Shown piece by piece: positions 1 through 7,004 of a stretch of 16,491 nucleotides of DNA. Both the position numbers and the translations under genes were made by a program. Where the stretch lies: positions 1 through 16,491 of the forward strand of contig DLXW01000340.1 of assembly GCA_003448685.1 (NCBI GenBank), written 5' to 3'. Origin of the DNA: Cyanothece sp. UBA12306 (GTDB lineage: Bacteria > Cyanobacteriota > Cyanobacteriia > Cyanobacteriales > Microcystaceae). The notes under the pieces are model-generated. The model saw only the letters and a list, made by a program, of their open reading frames with translations. It was not told the DNA's origin and ran no database searches. The stretch's first letter is position 1. Each line of letters starts with the position of its first letter.

Positions 1-51
1 TTCATGAATAATGCAGGCTAGGTTTGAGGAAACATGACTGTCCTAAACTAT

Positions 52-76
52 GCTTCGACTGCTATAAGTCGAAAGC
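52..76. repeat. Hairpin downstream of the CobW-family gene
   Basis: TTCGACT (54-60) pairs exactly with AGTCGAA (67-73) around a 6-base loop. With A74 bulged, the stem extends by two more pairs (G52-C76, C53-G75). It lies about 20 bases past the stop of the minus-strand CobW-family gene. It could be a transcription end or mRNA 3' stabiliser, but no clear U-run follows on either strand, so I do not call it an intrinsic terminator. Confidence 0.4.
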
Positions 77-97
77 ACCCCACCTAAATCAAAAATT

Positions 98-1186
98 TTA
101 GATGGGAAGACAAACACAGTTTTCTATTTGTTCATACAATTTTTGAGTATCCAGGTTTTGACCAATTAATACTAATTGATTTTTAGGTTCTCCTTTCCAT
201 TCATCGTCTTCTAGGGTAAACCTTTTACCACTAAGGTGGAATATATGGCGTTTGGGACTTTCATCGAACCAAAGAACCCCTTTAGCGCGAAAGACATTCT
301 CTGGTAATTGATTATCCAGAAAATATTGAAACTTACGGATAGAAAAAGGTTTTTCACTAGCAAAGGAAATAGAGACGAAACCATCATTTTCTAAGTGGTT
401 AGAATGGTGATGATGGTGATCATGATTATGGTCGTGGTGATGATGTTCGTGATCATGGTCAGGATGATCACATTCATGATCATGGTGATGATGTTCGTGG
501 TGTTCTTCTGCTTCTTTAGTATCAAAATACTTGCTAGACTCAAATAAACCCACACTGAGAATCAAAGGTAAGGGGACTTGAGATTTTTGGGTTCGTAGAA
601 TTCTTGCTGACTCCTTGAGATCTCGTAGGCGAATTTCTAAAGCATCTACATCCCCTTCATCTACTAAATCTGTCTTATTGAGGACTATAATATCGCCGTA
701 AGCAATTTGACTTTGAGCAGCTTGAGAATTGAATAAATCTAGACTAAAGTTGGCACAGTCTACCATCGTAATAATAGAATCTAGCCTAGTCATGTCCCTT
801 AATTCTGTACCTAAAAATGTCAAAGCAACGGGTAAAGGATCAGCAACTCCAGTGGTTTCAACCACTAAATAATCAACTTTTTCAGGACGTTCAAGAACTT
901 TGTAAACAGCTTGGACTAAATCTTCGTTAATGGTACAACAAACACAACCATTACTAAGTTCTACCATGTTATCATCGGTGGTGACAATAAGTTCATTGTC
1001 AATGCCAATTTCTCCAAACTCATTGACAAGAACTGCCGTTTTTAGACCTTCTTGGTTACTGAGAATATGATTAAGAAGGGTGGTTTTGCCACTACCGAGA
1101 AACCCTGTAATAATAGTTACGGGTAAACCGTGTTTAGCAGTATCCATTGGTTCGGGAGTTCCTGGCTGTTTATCAACTGTCTGCAT
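98..1186 (-). CDS. CobW/COG0523 family G3E GTPase, probable zinc metallochaperone, with His-rich loop
   Basis: A GTP-binding protein of the COG0523 (CobW/YjiA/ZNG1) group, cytosolic, which uses GTP hydrolysis to hand a metal ion, usually zinc, to a client protein. Seen: P-loop GFLGSGKT (28-35), the family metal site CVCC (81-84), ETTG (110-113), the NKTD guanine-specificity motif (170-173), and a C-terminal CobW domain at about 270-362. Between the two domains, residues 229-264 hold 22 histidines in 36 positions plus acidic residues and Cys239, a likely metal-binding loop. The protein ends in a CVCLPI tail. At 362 aa it is slightly long for the family because of this loop. The ATG at 1186 lacks a clear ribosome site; Met14 is a possible alternative start just before the GTPase core. 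A 19-base inverted repeat lies upstream. Zinc rather than cobalt or iron is inferred from the family and the His loop. Confidence 0.93.
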   Translation of the reverse strand: MQTVDKQPGTPEPMDTAKHGLPVTIITGFLGSGKTTLLNHILSNQEGLKTAVLVNEFGEIGIDNELIVTTDDNMVELSNGCVCCTINEDLVQAVYKVLERPEKVDYLVVETTGVADPLPVALTFLGTELRDMTRLDSIITMVDCANFSLDLFNSQAAQSQIAYGDIIVLNKTDLVDEGDVDALEIRLRDLKESARILRTQKSQVPLPLILSVGLFESSKYFDTKEAEEHHEHHHHDHECDHPDHDHEHHHHDHNHDHHHHHSNHLENDGFVSISFASEKPFSIRKFQYFLDNQLPENVFRAKGVLWFDESPKRHIFHLSGKRFTLEDDEWKGEPKNQLVLIGQNLDTQKLYEQIENCVCLPI

Positions 1187-1549
1187 AATCTTAGTCGTTT
1201 AGGGAAAATTTATTTGAACATAACTCGTTCAATTATTGTGGGGTAAAAATGATCACCCCTCGTTTTATTTTAGCGTTTTGGGAAAGTTCTGATCAATTGT
1301 TCAAATTTATCTACTTGTCACCCCGTCAGTTCAAATCTCATAGCGGTTTTCATCTGCATAGATTAAACATTAAAATCTCAATACTTCCCAACCTCCCCAT
1401 CCCTCTCACACTCCCCACAGTCAACTCAACTAAAATATTGATCCACCCAATGGAAAACTGCTATCAACTCCGAACCTCAGAGTTTTAACATAGAACTCAC
1501 AGTAGTAAACATTTAGGGATTTGATATTAGGTTAACTTGAGTCGCTGAA
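1187..1549. other. Non-coding stretch between cobW-like gene and AAA-like ATPase
   Basis: 363 bases with no credible gene. It holds the inverted repeat at 1214-1232, the 13-mer CTTGTCACCCCGT (1314-1326, repeated at 5520-5532), and a C-rich low-complexity tract at about 1388-1422 made of CTCCCC/CCATCCC-like pieces. Such tracts are typical of intergenic spacers in these cyanobacteria. A 79-codon plus-strand reading frame (1249-1488) runs through this tract and its product looks like translated spacer. Confidence 0.6.
1214..1232. promoter_or_regulatory. Inverted repeat, candidate operator of the CobW-family gene
   Basis: TTGAAC-N7-GTTCAA is a perfect 6+6 palindrome with a 7-base spacer, 27 bases upstream of the ATG at 1186. 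Its size and position fit a dimeric repressor. Zur controls many COG0523 genes, but this sequence does not match the TGATAATNATTATCA-like Zur box I know from cyanobacteria. The regulator is therefore unknown and could be another Fur or ArsR family member. Confidence 0.3.
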
Positions 1550-2896
1550 CTAAGAATCTCGCGATTTATCTGACTCAAAGTATCCCAGGAAGCTAGAGAA
1601 GTACAAACAATACAGTTGACAACTAGGAAATACATTGTTTCCTTGCAATTTAACTAATCCCATACTGGCTAATTTATAAGCGATGATCGTTGATAATTGG
1701 ATAGGTTTTTTCGCTTTGATCACTGTAACAAAAGCAGAGGCTAGATCGGGATGTTTTTGTAAGGTAATTAGATGATTTTGCAAATGATGGTGATAAATAC
1801 CTGTTGGGGTAGCTGCTTCTTCTAACAGTTGTTCCATGGTGATCCCATCTTGGTATAGATGATAAAGGGCTAGACGAATTAAATAGGGATGTCCCCCCAC
1901 CATCGACATCAAGTTGTTTAAGGGTTTTTTTTCTGGGTTATCTATAATATTTGAGAGAGAATGGAAAGCTGCCAATGTTTGAACTTGTTCTAGGGTAAAT
2001 TCTGGTATTTGAATCGGAATGCCAACATTAAAAGGAGATTGCTGGAATTTTAGGGGAATATAAATTTCTGTAGAATGGACAATAATTAAGCGTAAATTCT
2101 GCCAAATATCAATATTATTTCCCTCTTCATGCCAAAAACGCAAAAGGGGTAAAAATTCCTGAGCAATCTGTCCATATTCGAACAGATGATTAACTTCATC
2201 TATCGCTAAAACTAAGGGTTTATCTAAAGATTCCAAAATATAACCTTGTAAGTAAGCAGTACAACTAACTTTACTGCCTAATTCTTCATCCCAATAGTCA
2301 TCAAGTCTGGGATCTTTGTTTAACTGTCGAGCAATATTAGCACAAATCCAACGCAAAAACCGATCTAAATGGGTGAATAAGGTGTTATCTGCTTGTTGTA
2401 AATTTAAACGTACCGTATGGTAGTTATTTTCCTGTGTAAATGCCAAAATTCTCAACATTAAAGATGTTTTTCCCATTTTAGATGGGGCTTTAATCCGTAA
2501 TAAAGCTGCTGGTTTGATAATTTCAGCATAAGCACGGTGTTCGATGGGAGGACGTTCTATATACAATGGTGAATTAAGTGGGACTATTCCATCAGGAAAA
2601 GGCAGTTGATTCAAAGGAATGACGGCTCGAGACGAGGAGGTTTTGTCTAGAGATTGTCTTAAGGCTGTATGAAGGTTATTTTTTGTGATCTTTATGCCTA
2701 GAGGATCTGAGAGCAATTGCCAGAGTCGAGAACCAACAACCCTGATATAATCAGGATCATAGCCGTTTTCGTCCCCAATCATTTGATAAGTTTTCCCCAA
2801 CCAACACTGACGAAATACCAAGGCTTGAACATCGTTTAGACAGTTAGGTTTAAGGATAGTTTCTACTAAGGTAAAGGCTTCTTCTTCAGATAGCAT
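1550..2896 (-). CDS. AAA-like domain ATPase (STAND-related) with vMAP-type N-terminal HTH
   Basis: 448 aa, matching the cyanobacterial AAA-like domain family (Pfam AAA_35/AAA-like), related to STAND signalling ATPases. The N-terminus (about 1-80, with WLGKTYQMIGDENGYDPDYI) resembles the helix-turn-helix seen at the start of vWA-MoxR-associated proteins and cyanobacterial NACHT/WD40 proteins. The ATPase core follows: Walker A APSKMGKTS (137-145, Ala in place of the first Gly), Walker B LVLAIDE (228-234, Asp233/Glu234), then GGHPYLIRLALYHL near residue 340, typical of the helical part of this family. A winged-helix-like C-terminus (about 375-435) ends the protein. No WD40, TIR or protease effector is fused. 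The start at 2896 is the only ATG that keeps the whole HTH. The gene is monocistronic, flanked by unrelated genes. Function is unknown; signalling or conflict roles are inferred from relatives. Confidence 0.8.
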   Translation of the reverse strand: MLSEEEAFTLVETILKPNCLNDVQALVFRQCWLGKTYQMIGDENGYDPDYIRVVGSRLWQLLSDPLGIKITKNNLHTALRQSLDKTSSSRAVIPLNQLPFPDGIVPLNSPLYIERPPIEHRAYAEIIKPAALLRIKAPSKMGKTSLMLRILAFTQENNYHTVRLNLQQADNTLFTHLDRFLRWICANIARQLNKDPRLDDYWDEELGSKVSCTAYLQGYILESLDKPLVLAIDEVNHLFEYGQIAQEFLPLLRFWHEEGNNIDIWQNLRLIIVHSTEIYIPLKFQQSPFNVGIPIQIPEFTLEQVQTLAAFHSLSNIIDNPEKKPLNNLMSMVGGHPYLIRLALYHLYQDGITMEQLLEEAATPTGIYHHHLQNHLITLQKHPDLASAFVTVIKAKKPIQLSTIIAYKLASMGLVKLQGNNVFPSCQLYCLYFSSFLGYFESDKSRDS

Positions 2897-2909
2897 TTTT
2901 CATGGTTTG

Positions 2910-2931
2910 AGAATAGATCACATTTTATTCT
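2910..2931. promoter_or_regulatory. Small inverted repeat upstream of the AAA-like ATPase gene
   Basis: AGAATA-N10-TATTCT, a perfect 6+6 repeat that starts 14 bases before the ATG at 2896. It could be an operator or a leader hairpin. Short AT-rich repeats of this kind also arise by chance. Confidence 0.2.
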
Positions 2932-3047
2932 ATTTTCTCACAGACAAGTTGTTTCCTAATTCATAAGCTTAAATTAGAAGGTTTAAAACCGGTTGTTTTT
3001 CTATGTAACTCCTATTTTTTTTAGAATACAACTGTAAGATTTGATCC

Positions 3048-3077
3048 TATAATTTACTTTTTTGTATTATTAAGGGA
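3048..3077 (+). promoter_or_regulatory. Promoter -10 and ribosome site of the PAS-GGDEF-EAL gene
   Basis: A perfect -10 box TATAAT (3048-3053) is followed by a good Shine-Dalgarno AAGGGA (3072-3077), 8 bases before the ATG at 3086. The -35 region is poor (AATACA at a 17-base spacing). The ribosome site fixes 3086 as the true start, which shows the short first frame is the start of a real gene. Confidence 0.5.
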
Positions 3078-3085
3078 CAACAAGT

Positions 3086-3379
3086 ATGAATAATAATCCT
3101 CAAGATAAAAACGATTTTTCCCTAGCTTTAACACAGCTCAATCAACGAATTCCTGCATTAAATTATGCTGCTTGTATTTGGATAACAACAATTATAAATA
3201 CAATTAACTATAGTGTTATTTTGCTCGATAAAAAATATAAAATTTTGATGTTCAATCAAACAACTTTAAATTTATTAGGTTATTCAGAAAATGAGTTAAT
3301 TAATCAGTCTATCGTTAATATTTTAGATAAAGATATTAGTGATTTTTTACTATTGATAACAGCCTTAAGCAGACAATAA
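3086..3379 (+). CDS. PAS-domain N-terminal part of a split PAS-GGDEF-EAL gene
   Basis: 97 aa ending in the middle of a PAS fold. Residues from about 38 on (NTINYSVILLDKKYKILMFN, then LLGYSENELINQSIVNILD) are the first half of a PAS sensor domain. The second half (ISYEGQEIMAIICTAKDISQ) lies downstream in the -1 frame. The frame stops at TAA 3377-3379. The good ribosome site and clean coding up to about 3355 argue that the break is recent, or is bypassed by -1 recoding. Restored, the protein would be about 590 aa and would sense a signal through PAS to control cyclic-di-GMP turnover. As it stands, this is either a pseudogene fragment or the zero-frame product of a recoded gene. Confidence 0.7.
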   Translation: MNNNPQDKNDFSLALTQLNQRIPALNYAACIWITTIINTINYSVILLDKKYKILMFNQTTLNLLGYSENELINQSIVNILDKDISDFLLLITALSRQ

Positions 3380-3389
3380 AAGCTGCTTA
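3343..3389 (+). other. Frame junction: slippery-type heptamer plus hairpin
   Basis: T TTT TTA occupies 3343-3349 in the zero frame (GAT TTT TTA), the X XXY YYZ arrangement for -1 slippage. The -1 frame opens exactly here, after a TGA at 3340-3342, and stays open to 4860. Downstream, TAAGCAG (3366-3372) pairs perfectly with CTGCTTA (3383-3389), and the zero-frame stop TAA lies in the 10-base loop. The 16-base spacer between heptamer and stem is longer than usual. The rival reading is loss of one A at 3358-3359, where ATA AAC AGC would give a smooth LLLINSLKQTIKAAY. Confidence 0.45.
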
Positions 3390-3417
3390 TATTACAAAAA
3401 ATCTAACAAAAGTTGAA

Positions 3418-4860
3418 GTGCTTTTATCTAGCCAATTAATTAGCTATGAAGGACAAGAAATCATGGCGATTATTTGCACAGCTAAAGATATTAGTCAAGA
3501 AAAAAGAATTGAGCAATTAATTGAAGATAATGTAAGAAAATTATACTATGATTTCCGTCATGATAAATTAACCGGCTTACCTAACCGAAAACTATTTATC
3601 GAGGAATTAGAAAGCTCGTTAAAAAAAGCTCATATAAATAACAATTTTTCTTTTACTGTTTTAATATTAGATTTAGATCAATTCAAATTAATTAATCATA
3701 GTTATGGACATTTGATGGGTGATAATCTTTTGATTCAAATTGCAGAACGCTTAAAACAATATCTCCATGCTCAAGACATTTTAGCACGGCTAGGAGGAGA
3801 TGAATTTGGAATTATTTTAAATCATCTTGGCAATTTAGAACATACCTTAGAAATAGTAGACTTGATTAAACAAAGTTTTGCCCGTCCCTTTCAATTGAAT
3901 GATTATGAAGTGTACAGTAGTGCTAGTATTGGTATTACTATCAGCGATACCAAGTATCAAAAAGTTGGGGATATTTTACGGGATGCAGATGCAGCTTTAA
4001 ACCAAGCTAAAACCAAAGATAAAGCAAGTTATACAATTTTTCGTCAAGAAATGTACTTGGAAGCTGTTAATCGTCTACAATTAGATAATGATTTAAGACG
4101 GGCTATTGAGCGCAAAGAATTTGAGCTAAGATATCAACCTATTGTAGAATTAAATACTAAAAAAATTACAGGATTTGAAGCCTTAATTAGATGGGAACAT
4201 CCAGAAAAAGGCTGGATTTCTCCTAACAACTTTATTCCAGTTGCAGAAGAAACAGGATTAATTATTCCCCTGAGTAACTGGATCTTAAATCAGGGATGTC
4301 AACAGCTTTGTAAATGGCAAAAACTATCTAATAATTATCAGGATCTTATTATCAGTATTAACCTCTCTGTTAAGCAGTTTTCACAAAATAATTTAGTAGA
4401 AAAAATTATGGATACCGTGCAAAATTTAGGGATGAATCATCATTGTTTAAAGCTAGAAATAACAGAAAGTTGTCTGGTTAAAAATACTGAAGAAATTTGT
4501 TTGATTTTAAACCAATTAAAAGCTTTAGGAATGAAGTTATCAATGGATGATTTTGGCACAGGTTATTCTTCTTTAAGTTATCTTCATCGCTTTCCTTTTG
4601 ATACCCTAAAGATTGATCGTAGTTTTATTAAAGATATGACTCAAAGTACCGATAAATTGAGATTAACCCAGACCATAATTCATCTAGCGAATGATTTTGG
4701 TATGGAAGTGATTGCAGAAGGCATTGAAACAGAAAAACAATGGAAAAAACTACAACAATTAGGATGTCCCTATGGACAAGGATATTACTTTGCTAAACCC
4801 CTAACTGCTCAAGAAGTAGAAAAAGTTATTCTAGAGGGTAATAATCGGTTAATTGTTTAA
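3418..4860 (+). CDS. GGDEF-EAL cyclic-di-GMP synthase/phosphodiesterase, body of the split gene
   Basis: The frame is open from 3343; the GTG at 3418 is only the first possible start and has no ribosome site, so this is the continuation of the PAS gene upstream. Numbered from 3418: end of PAS (1-30), linker helix, GGDEF domain (about 45-210) with an intact GGDEF signature at 126-130, and EAL domain (about 220-475). All EAL metal and catalytic positions are visible: EAL 254-256, Asn315, Glu347, Asp377-Asp378, Lys398, Glu434, Gln454. The inhibitory I-site, normally RxxD five residues before GGDEF, reads HAQD (117-120), so product inhibition is probably lost. Known chemistry: GGDEF makes cyclic-di-GMP from two GTP, EAL opens it to pGpG. 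Both sites look competent, so the net direction cannot be predicted. The region is AT-rich and has no HIP1 site. Confidence 0.88.
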   Translation: MLLSSQLISYEGQEIMAIICTAKDISQEKRIEQLIEDNVRKLYYDFRHDKLTGLPNRKLFIEELESSLKKAHINNNFSFTVLILDLDQFKLINHSYGHLMGDNLLIQIAERLKQYLHAQDILARLGGDEFGIILNHLGNLEHTLEIVDLIKQSFARPFQLNDYEVYSSASIGITISDTKYQKVGDILRDADAALNQAKTKDKASYTIFRQEMYLEAVNRLQLDNDLRRAIERKEFELRYQPIVELNTKKITGFEALIRWEHPEKGWISPNNFIPVAEETGLIIPLSNWILNQGCQQLCKWQKLSNNYQDLIISINLSVKQFSQNNLVEKIMDTVQNLGMNHHCLKLEITESCLVKNTEEICLILNQLKALGMKLSMDDFGTGYSSLSYLHRFPFDTLKIDRSFIKDMTQSTDKLRLTQTIIHLANDFGMEVIAEGIETEKQWKKLQQLGCPYGQGYYFAKPLTAQEVEKVILEGNNRLIV

Positions 4861-5075
4861 AATTGACGGCTAATCGTTTCCCCATAGTTAACTAATTGTT
4901 CAACGTTTAATAGGGCTTCTTTTGGCTTATTTTCTTCTAATAAAATTTGGGTGTGATGAAGTTGATGGACTAAATTTTTAATCGCTTGGAATAATTGCTC
5001 TTTTTGTTCTAAATGAGCAACAATTAAATGAGATAAATTATCTAGAGATGAATGATTGGTAGAACACATAAACAT
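4857..5075 (-). CDS. Small hypothetical helical protein, convergent with the GGDEF-EAL gene
   Basis: 72 aa, not recognised. After a short N-terminus the sequence is almost wholly helix-forming (residues 10-65, rich in Leu, Glu, Gln and His, e.g. HLEQKEQLFQAIKNLVHQLH), which suggests a small helical bundle or coiled coil. Its stop codon shares four bases with the stop of the oppositely directed GGDEF-EAL gene. Met3 at 5069 is an equally good start; neither has a Shine-Dalgarno. Composition looks like a real protein rather than antisense noise, because it lies almost entirely outside the neighbouring gene. A functional link to cyclic-di-GMP is possible but unsupported. Confidence 0.55.
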   Translation of the reverse strand: MFMCSTNHSSLDNLSHLIVAHLEQKEQLFQAIKNLVHQLHHTQILLEENKPKEALLNVEQLVNYGETISRQF

Positions 5076-5355
5076 AGTTAAAAAGATTTCTATCTAATCA
5101 TGACTATTAATTTTAAAAATTGCGGTTAAACCTATCACATCTTCTTTGTTAATTGCATCACAATTCACAATTTATAATGGATATAGCAGTCGCCAAGGTG
5201 GTTATGTTAACAATATTTTCTAACTTCATCGTCACTATTGATAGATGTAGAAACCTGTAGCATAGAAATTGATTTTAACTGAATCCCTAAACTCTATGAC
5301 CTTTAAGTAGTCTGGTGATTACTAGCTATGGGGACAAAATTGAGAATCCTCTTAA

Positions 5356-5385
5356 GATAGGGGTTAGGTTTTAGGGGTTGGGGAG
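5356..5385 (+). repeat. G-run block, telomere-like
   Basis: GATAGGGGTTAGG then TTTTAGGGGTTGGGGAG: runs of 4, 2, 4 and 4 G separated by 3-5, mostly T/A, bases. The same pieces occur in inverted orientation at 5478-5503. The block could form a two-tier G-quadruplex on the plus strand. Confidence 0.55.
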
Positions 5386-5477
5386 AAATTATTAAAAATT
5401 TTTGGGGATAACCACGAGTTAATCTTTCTTGATCGGCAATAGACATGGTAGTACGATCAGATAAAGGGTGGAATTTT

Positions 5478-5503
5478 CCCTAACCCCTATCCCCCAACCC
5501 CTG
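5478..5503 (-). repeat. C-run block; canonical G-quadruplex motif on the minus strand
   Basis: Plus-strand CCC-TAA-CCCC-TAT-CCCCC-AA-CCCC. Read on the minus strand this gives four runs of at least three G with 2-3 base loops, which meets the G3+N1-7 quadruplex rule. It is the approximate reverse complement of pieces of the block at 5356-5385 and lies about 75 bases past the mgdA stop, inside the likely 3' end of that transcript. Confidence 0.6.
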
Positions 5504-5576
5504 TCTTCACTTTAACCTGCTTGTCACCCCGTGAGGGAAGATATGCTACCAGATTTCATTCTAGAAATCAATTGAT

Positions 5577-7004
5577 TTAAAACTCAAAACTTTCTTCAGC
5601 CGTCCCCTCATGAACGGTTTTAACCCATTTGAGTTTTTTAGGACGAATGGACATCCGAGTCGTCACACTAGGAATAATAATAAACCAGTGCATCATATAA
5701 AAAGTTCCGCTCAAAGACTGCCAAATTAAGCGCAACACATCCATAATTCTCAGCTTTTCTAAATTTTGACTGCGACGCAAGCCATTAAAAACTCCCCAAG
5801 ATGAGAGGGATAAAATCAAAACAGTTAGGGATGAAAAAATTGGTAAACGATGGTATAAAACCACCATTATTAAGTCAGGAATGGCTGCCATTAATACCAG
5901 ATACTGCATTAACATAAACGACAGTAGATCAACCTTTTTACTCCATCCCATCCGCTGACTGAGGATAAACCGCCAGTAATCTAAATAACGCTGATATCCC
6001 CCTTCACCCCAACGGTTACGCTGATGCCACAAAGACTTAACGGTAGTAACTCCTTCTTCTTCTACTGCTGGACTAGGTAAAAATCCAATTTTCCAGTGAT
6101 CAAGGTGCAAACGAATGGTTAAATCGAGATCATCGGTGATGGTTTGTTCATTCCACCCTCCACAGCGATCTAAGGCTGAACGGCGAACAAATTGGCCATT
6201 ACCGCGCAATTCGCCAATTCCTCCAATGGCGATGCGTTGCTGCTGAAAATAGCCATCAAGTGACATTTCTACACTTTGTCCTTTAGTCCAATAATTGAAG
6301 GACTCATTGGCAATACTTTTACGGACTTGAACCGCACCCATTTCCTGAGACTCAAATAAAGGAACCACATGGCGTAATAAATCCTGAGAAACTTTAGCAT
6401 CCGCATCAAAGACCCCGAGAATTTCTCCTTGCGCTAAGGCTAAAGCTTCATTCAAAGCCCCTGATTTACCCCCTTGCGCCCCCGCAGGACGGCGAATTAC
6501 ATGGAGTTGAGGGTATTTTTGTCTTAATTGCCGCAGAATTTCGGGGGTTTTATCAGTGCTATGATCATCCACTACCCATACGTCGTATTTAGGGGTTGGA
6601 TAATCTAAATTACACAACATTGTTACTAACCGACCAATTACTGCCTCTTCATTTTTGGCAGCTATCAATAAGGAAACGGAGGGCGCGTTGTCCAAAGCCT
6701 GATCAGACAATGGTTCTGGCATAACTTCAGCCTTAGCTGTTATCAAACGTAATGCTTGAATCAAAAATAGTCCCGTTAACCCCAAAACTGCCCAATTTCC
6801 CCAAGAAACTAAATGGAGTCCAATGGTAACTCCCCAGATAGTCATCAGCACAAAAACTGCTTTTTTCCTGCGTCCGGATAATCCTTGGAAAAAATCGCTT
6901 CTAAATTCTTCTTCTTCTTCTTCTCGATCAGACCATTCCGATAATAAAGAACTCAGGGGATCTAAGTCATGATCAGCGTCATTTGTCCAATAGTTGTGTG
7001 GCAT
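5577..7004 (-). CDS. mgdA: Beta-monoglucosyldiacylglycerol synthase (GT2 glycosyltransferase)
   Basis: Transfers glucose from UDP-glucose to diacylglycerol to make monoglucosyldiacylglycerol, the precursor that cyanobacteria epimerise to the thylakoid galactolipid MGDG (EC 2.4.1.336). The 475 aa length and sequence match Synechocystis Sll1377 as I remember it, with the very characteristic DHWKIGFLPSPAVEEEG stretch. Seen in order: acidic N-terminus with a run of six Glu (28-33), two membrane segments (about 48-68 and 71-88), GT2 core with DDHSTD (146-151), DADA (200-203), TDDLDL (290-295) and QRNRW (328-332), then further hydrophobic segments from about 355. This is a processive-type GT2 with membrane-anchored catalytic domain facing the cytosol. 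It lies alone, divergent from the hydroxylase/SDR gene. A TATAAT (minus strand, 7022-7017) sits close to the ATG, implying a very short leader if used. Confidence 0.93.
   Translation of the reverse strand: MPHNYWTNDADHDLDPLSSLLSEWSDREEEEEEFRSDFFQGLSGRRKKAVFVLMTIWGVTIGLHLVSWGNWAVLGLTGLFLIQALRLITAKAEVMPEPLSDQALDNAPSVSLLIAAKNEEAVIGRLVTMLCNLDYPTPKYDVWVVDDHSTDKTPEILRQLRQKYPQLHVIRRPAGAQGGKSGALNEALALAQGEILGVFDADAKVSQDLLRHVVPLFESQEMGAVQVRKSIANESFNYWTKGQSVEMSLDGYFQQQRIAIGGIGELRGNGQFVRRSALDRCGGWNEQTITDDLDLTIRLHLDHWKIGFLPSPAVEEEGVTTVKSLWHQRNRWGEGGYQRYLDYWRFILSQRMGWSKKVDLLSFMLMQYLVLMAAIPDLIMVVLYHRLPIFSSLTVLILSLSSWGVFNGLRRSQNLEKLRIMDVLRLIWQSLSGTFYMMHWFIIIPSVTTRMSIRPKKLKWVKTVHEGTAEESFEF

Larger units (their letters stand above)
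5076..5576. other. 500-base non-coding region with G/C-run blocks
   Basis: No credible gene on either strand. It contains a G-rich block (5356-5385), a C-rich partner block (5478-5503), a second copy of CTTGTCACCCCGT (5520-5532), and a perfect 14-base palindrome AAATCAATTGATTT (5565-5578) running into the mgdA stop. A lone TATAAT (5173-5178) has no matching -35 or downstream gene. The blocks look like members of a dispersed cyanobacterial spacer repeat. Confidence 0.6.

Noticed and set aside
376..510. Repetitive GATGATGGTGATCATG-like stretch, considered as a repeat array or CRISPR-like region
   Set aside because: It is the coding sequence of the His/Asp-rich loop of the CobW-family protein; there are no regular spacers.
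1326..1345. GTTCAAATC, considered as the T-loop of a tRNA
   Set aside because: No acceptor stem, D arm or anticodon arm can be built around it.
1249..1488. 79-codon plus-strand ORF
   Set aside because: It translates a C-rich spacer tract (CCTCCCCATCCCTCTCAC-like) and has no recognisable domain or ribosome site.
5186..5206. Short GCAGTCGCCAAGGTGGTTA element
   Set aside because: It resembles spacer repeats I associate with cyanobacteria, but only one copy is in this window.
1314..5532. 13-mer CTTGTCACCCCGT at 1314-1326 and 5520-5532
   Set aside because: A few identical 13-mers are expected by chance in 16 kb. Both copies are in spacers, so it may be a repeat-family fragment, but two copies are too few to claim.
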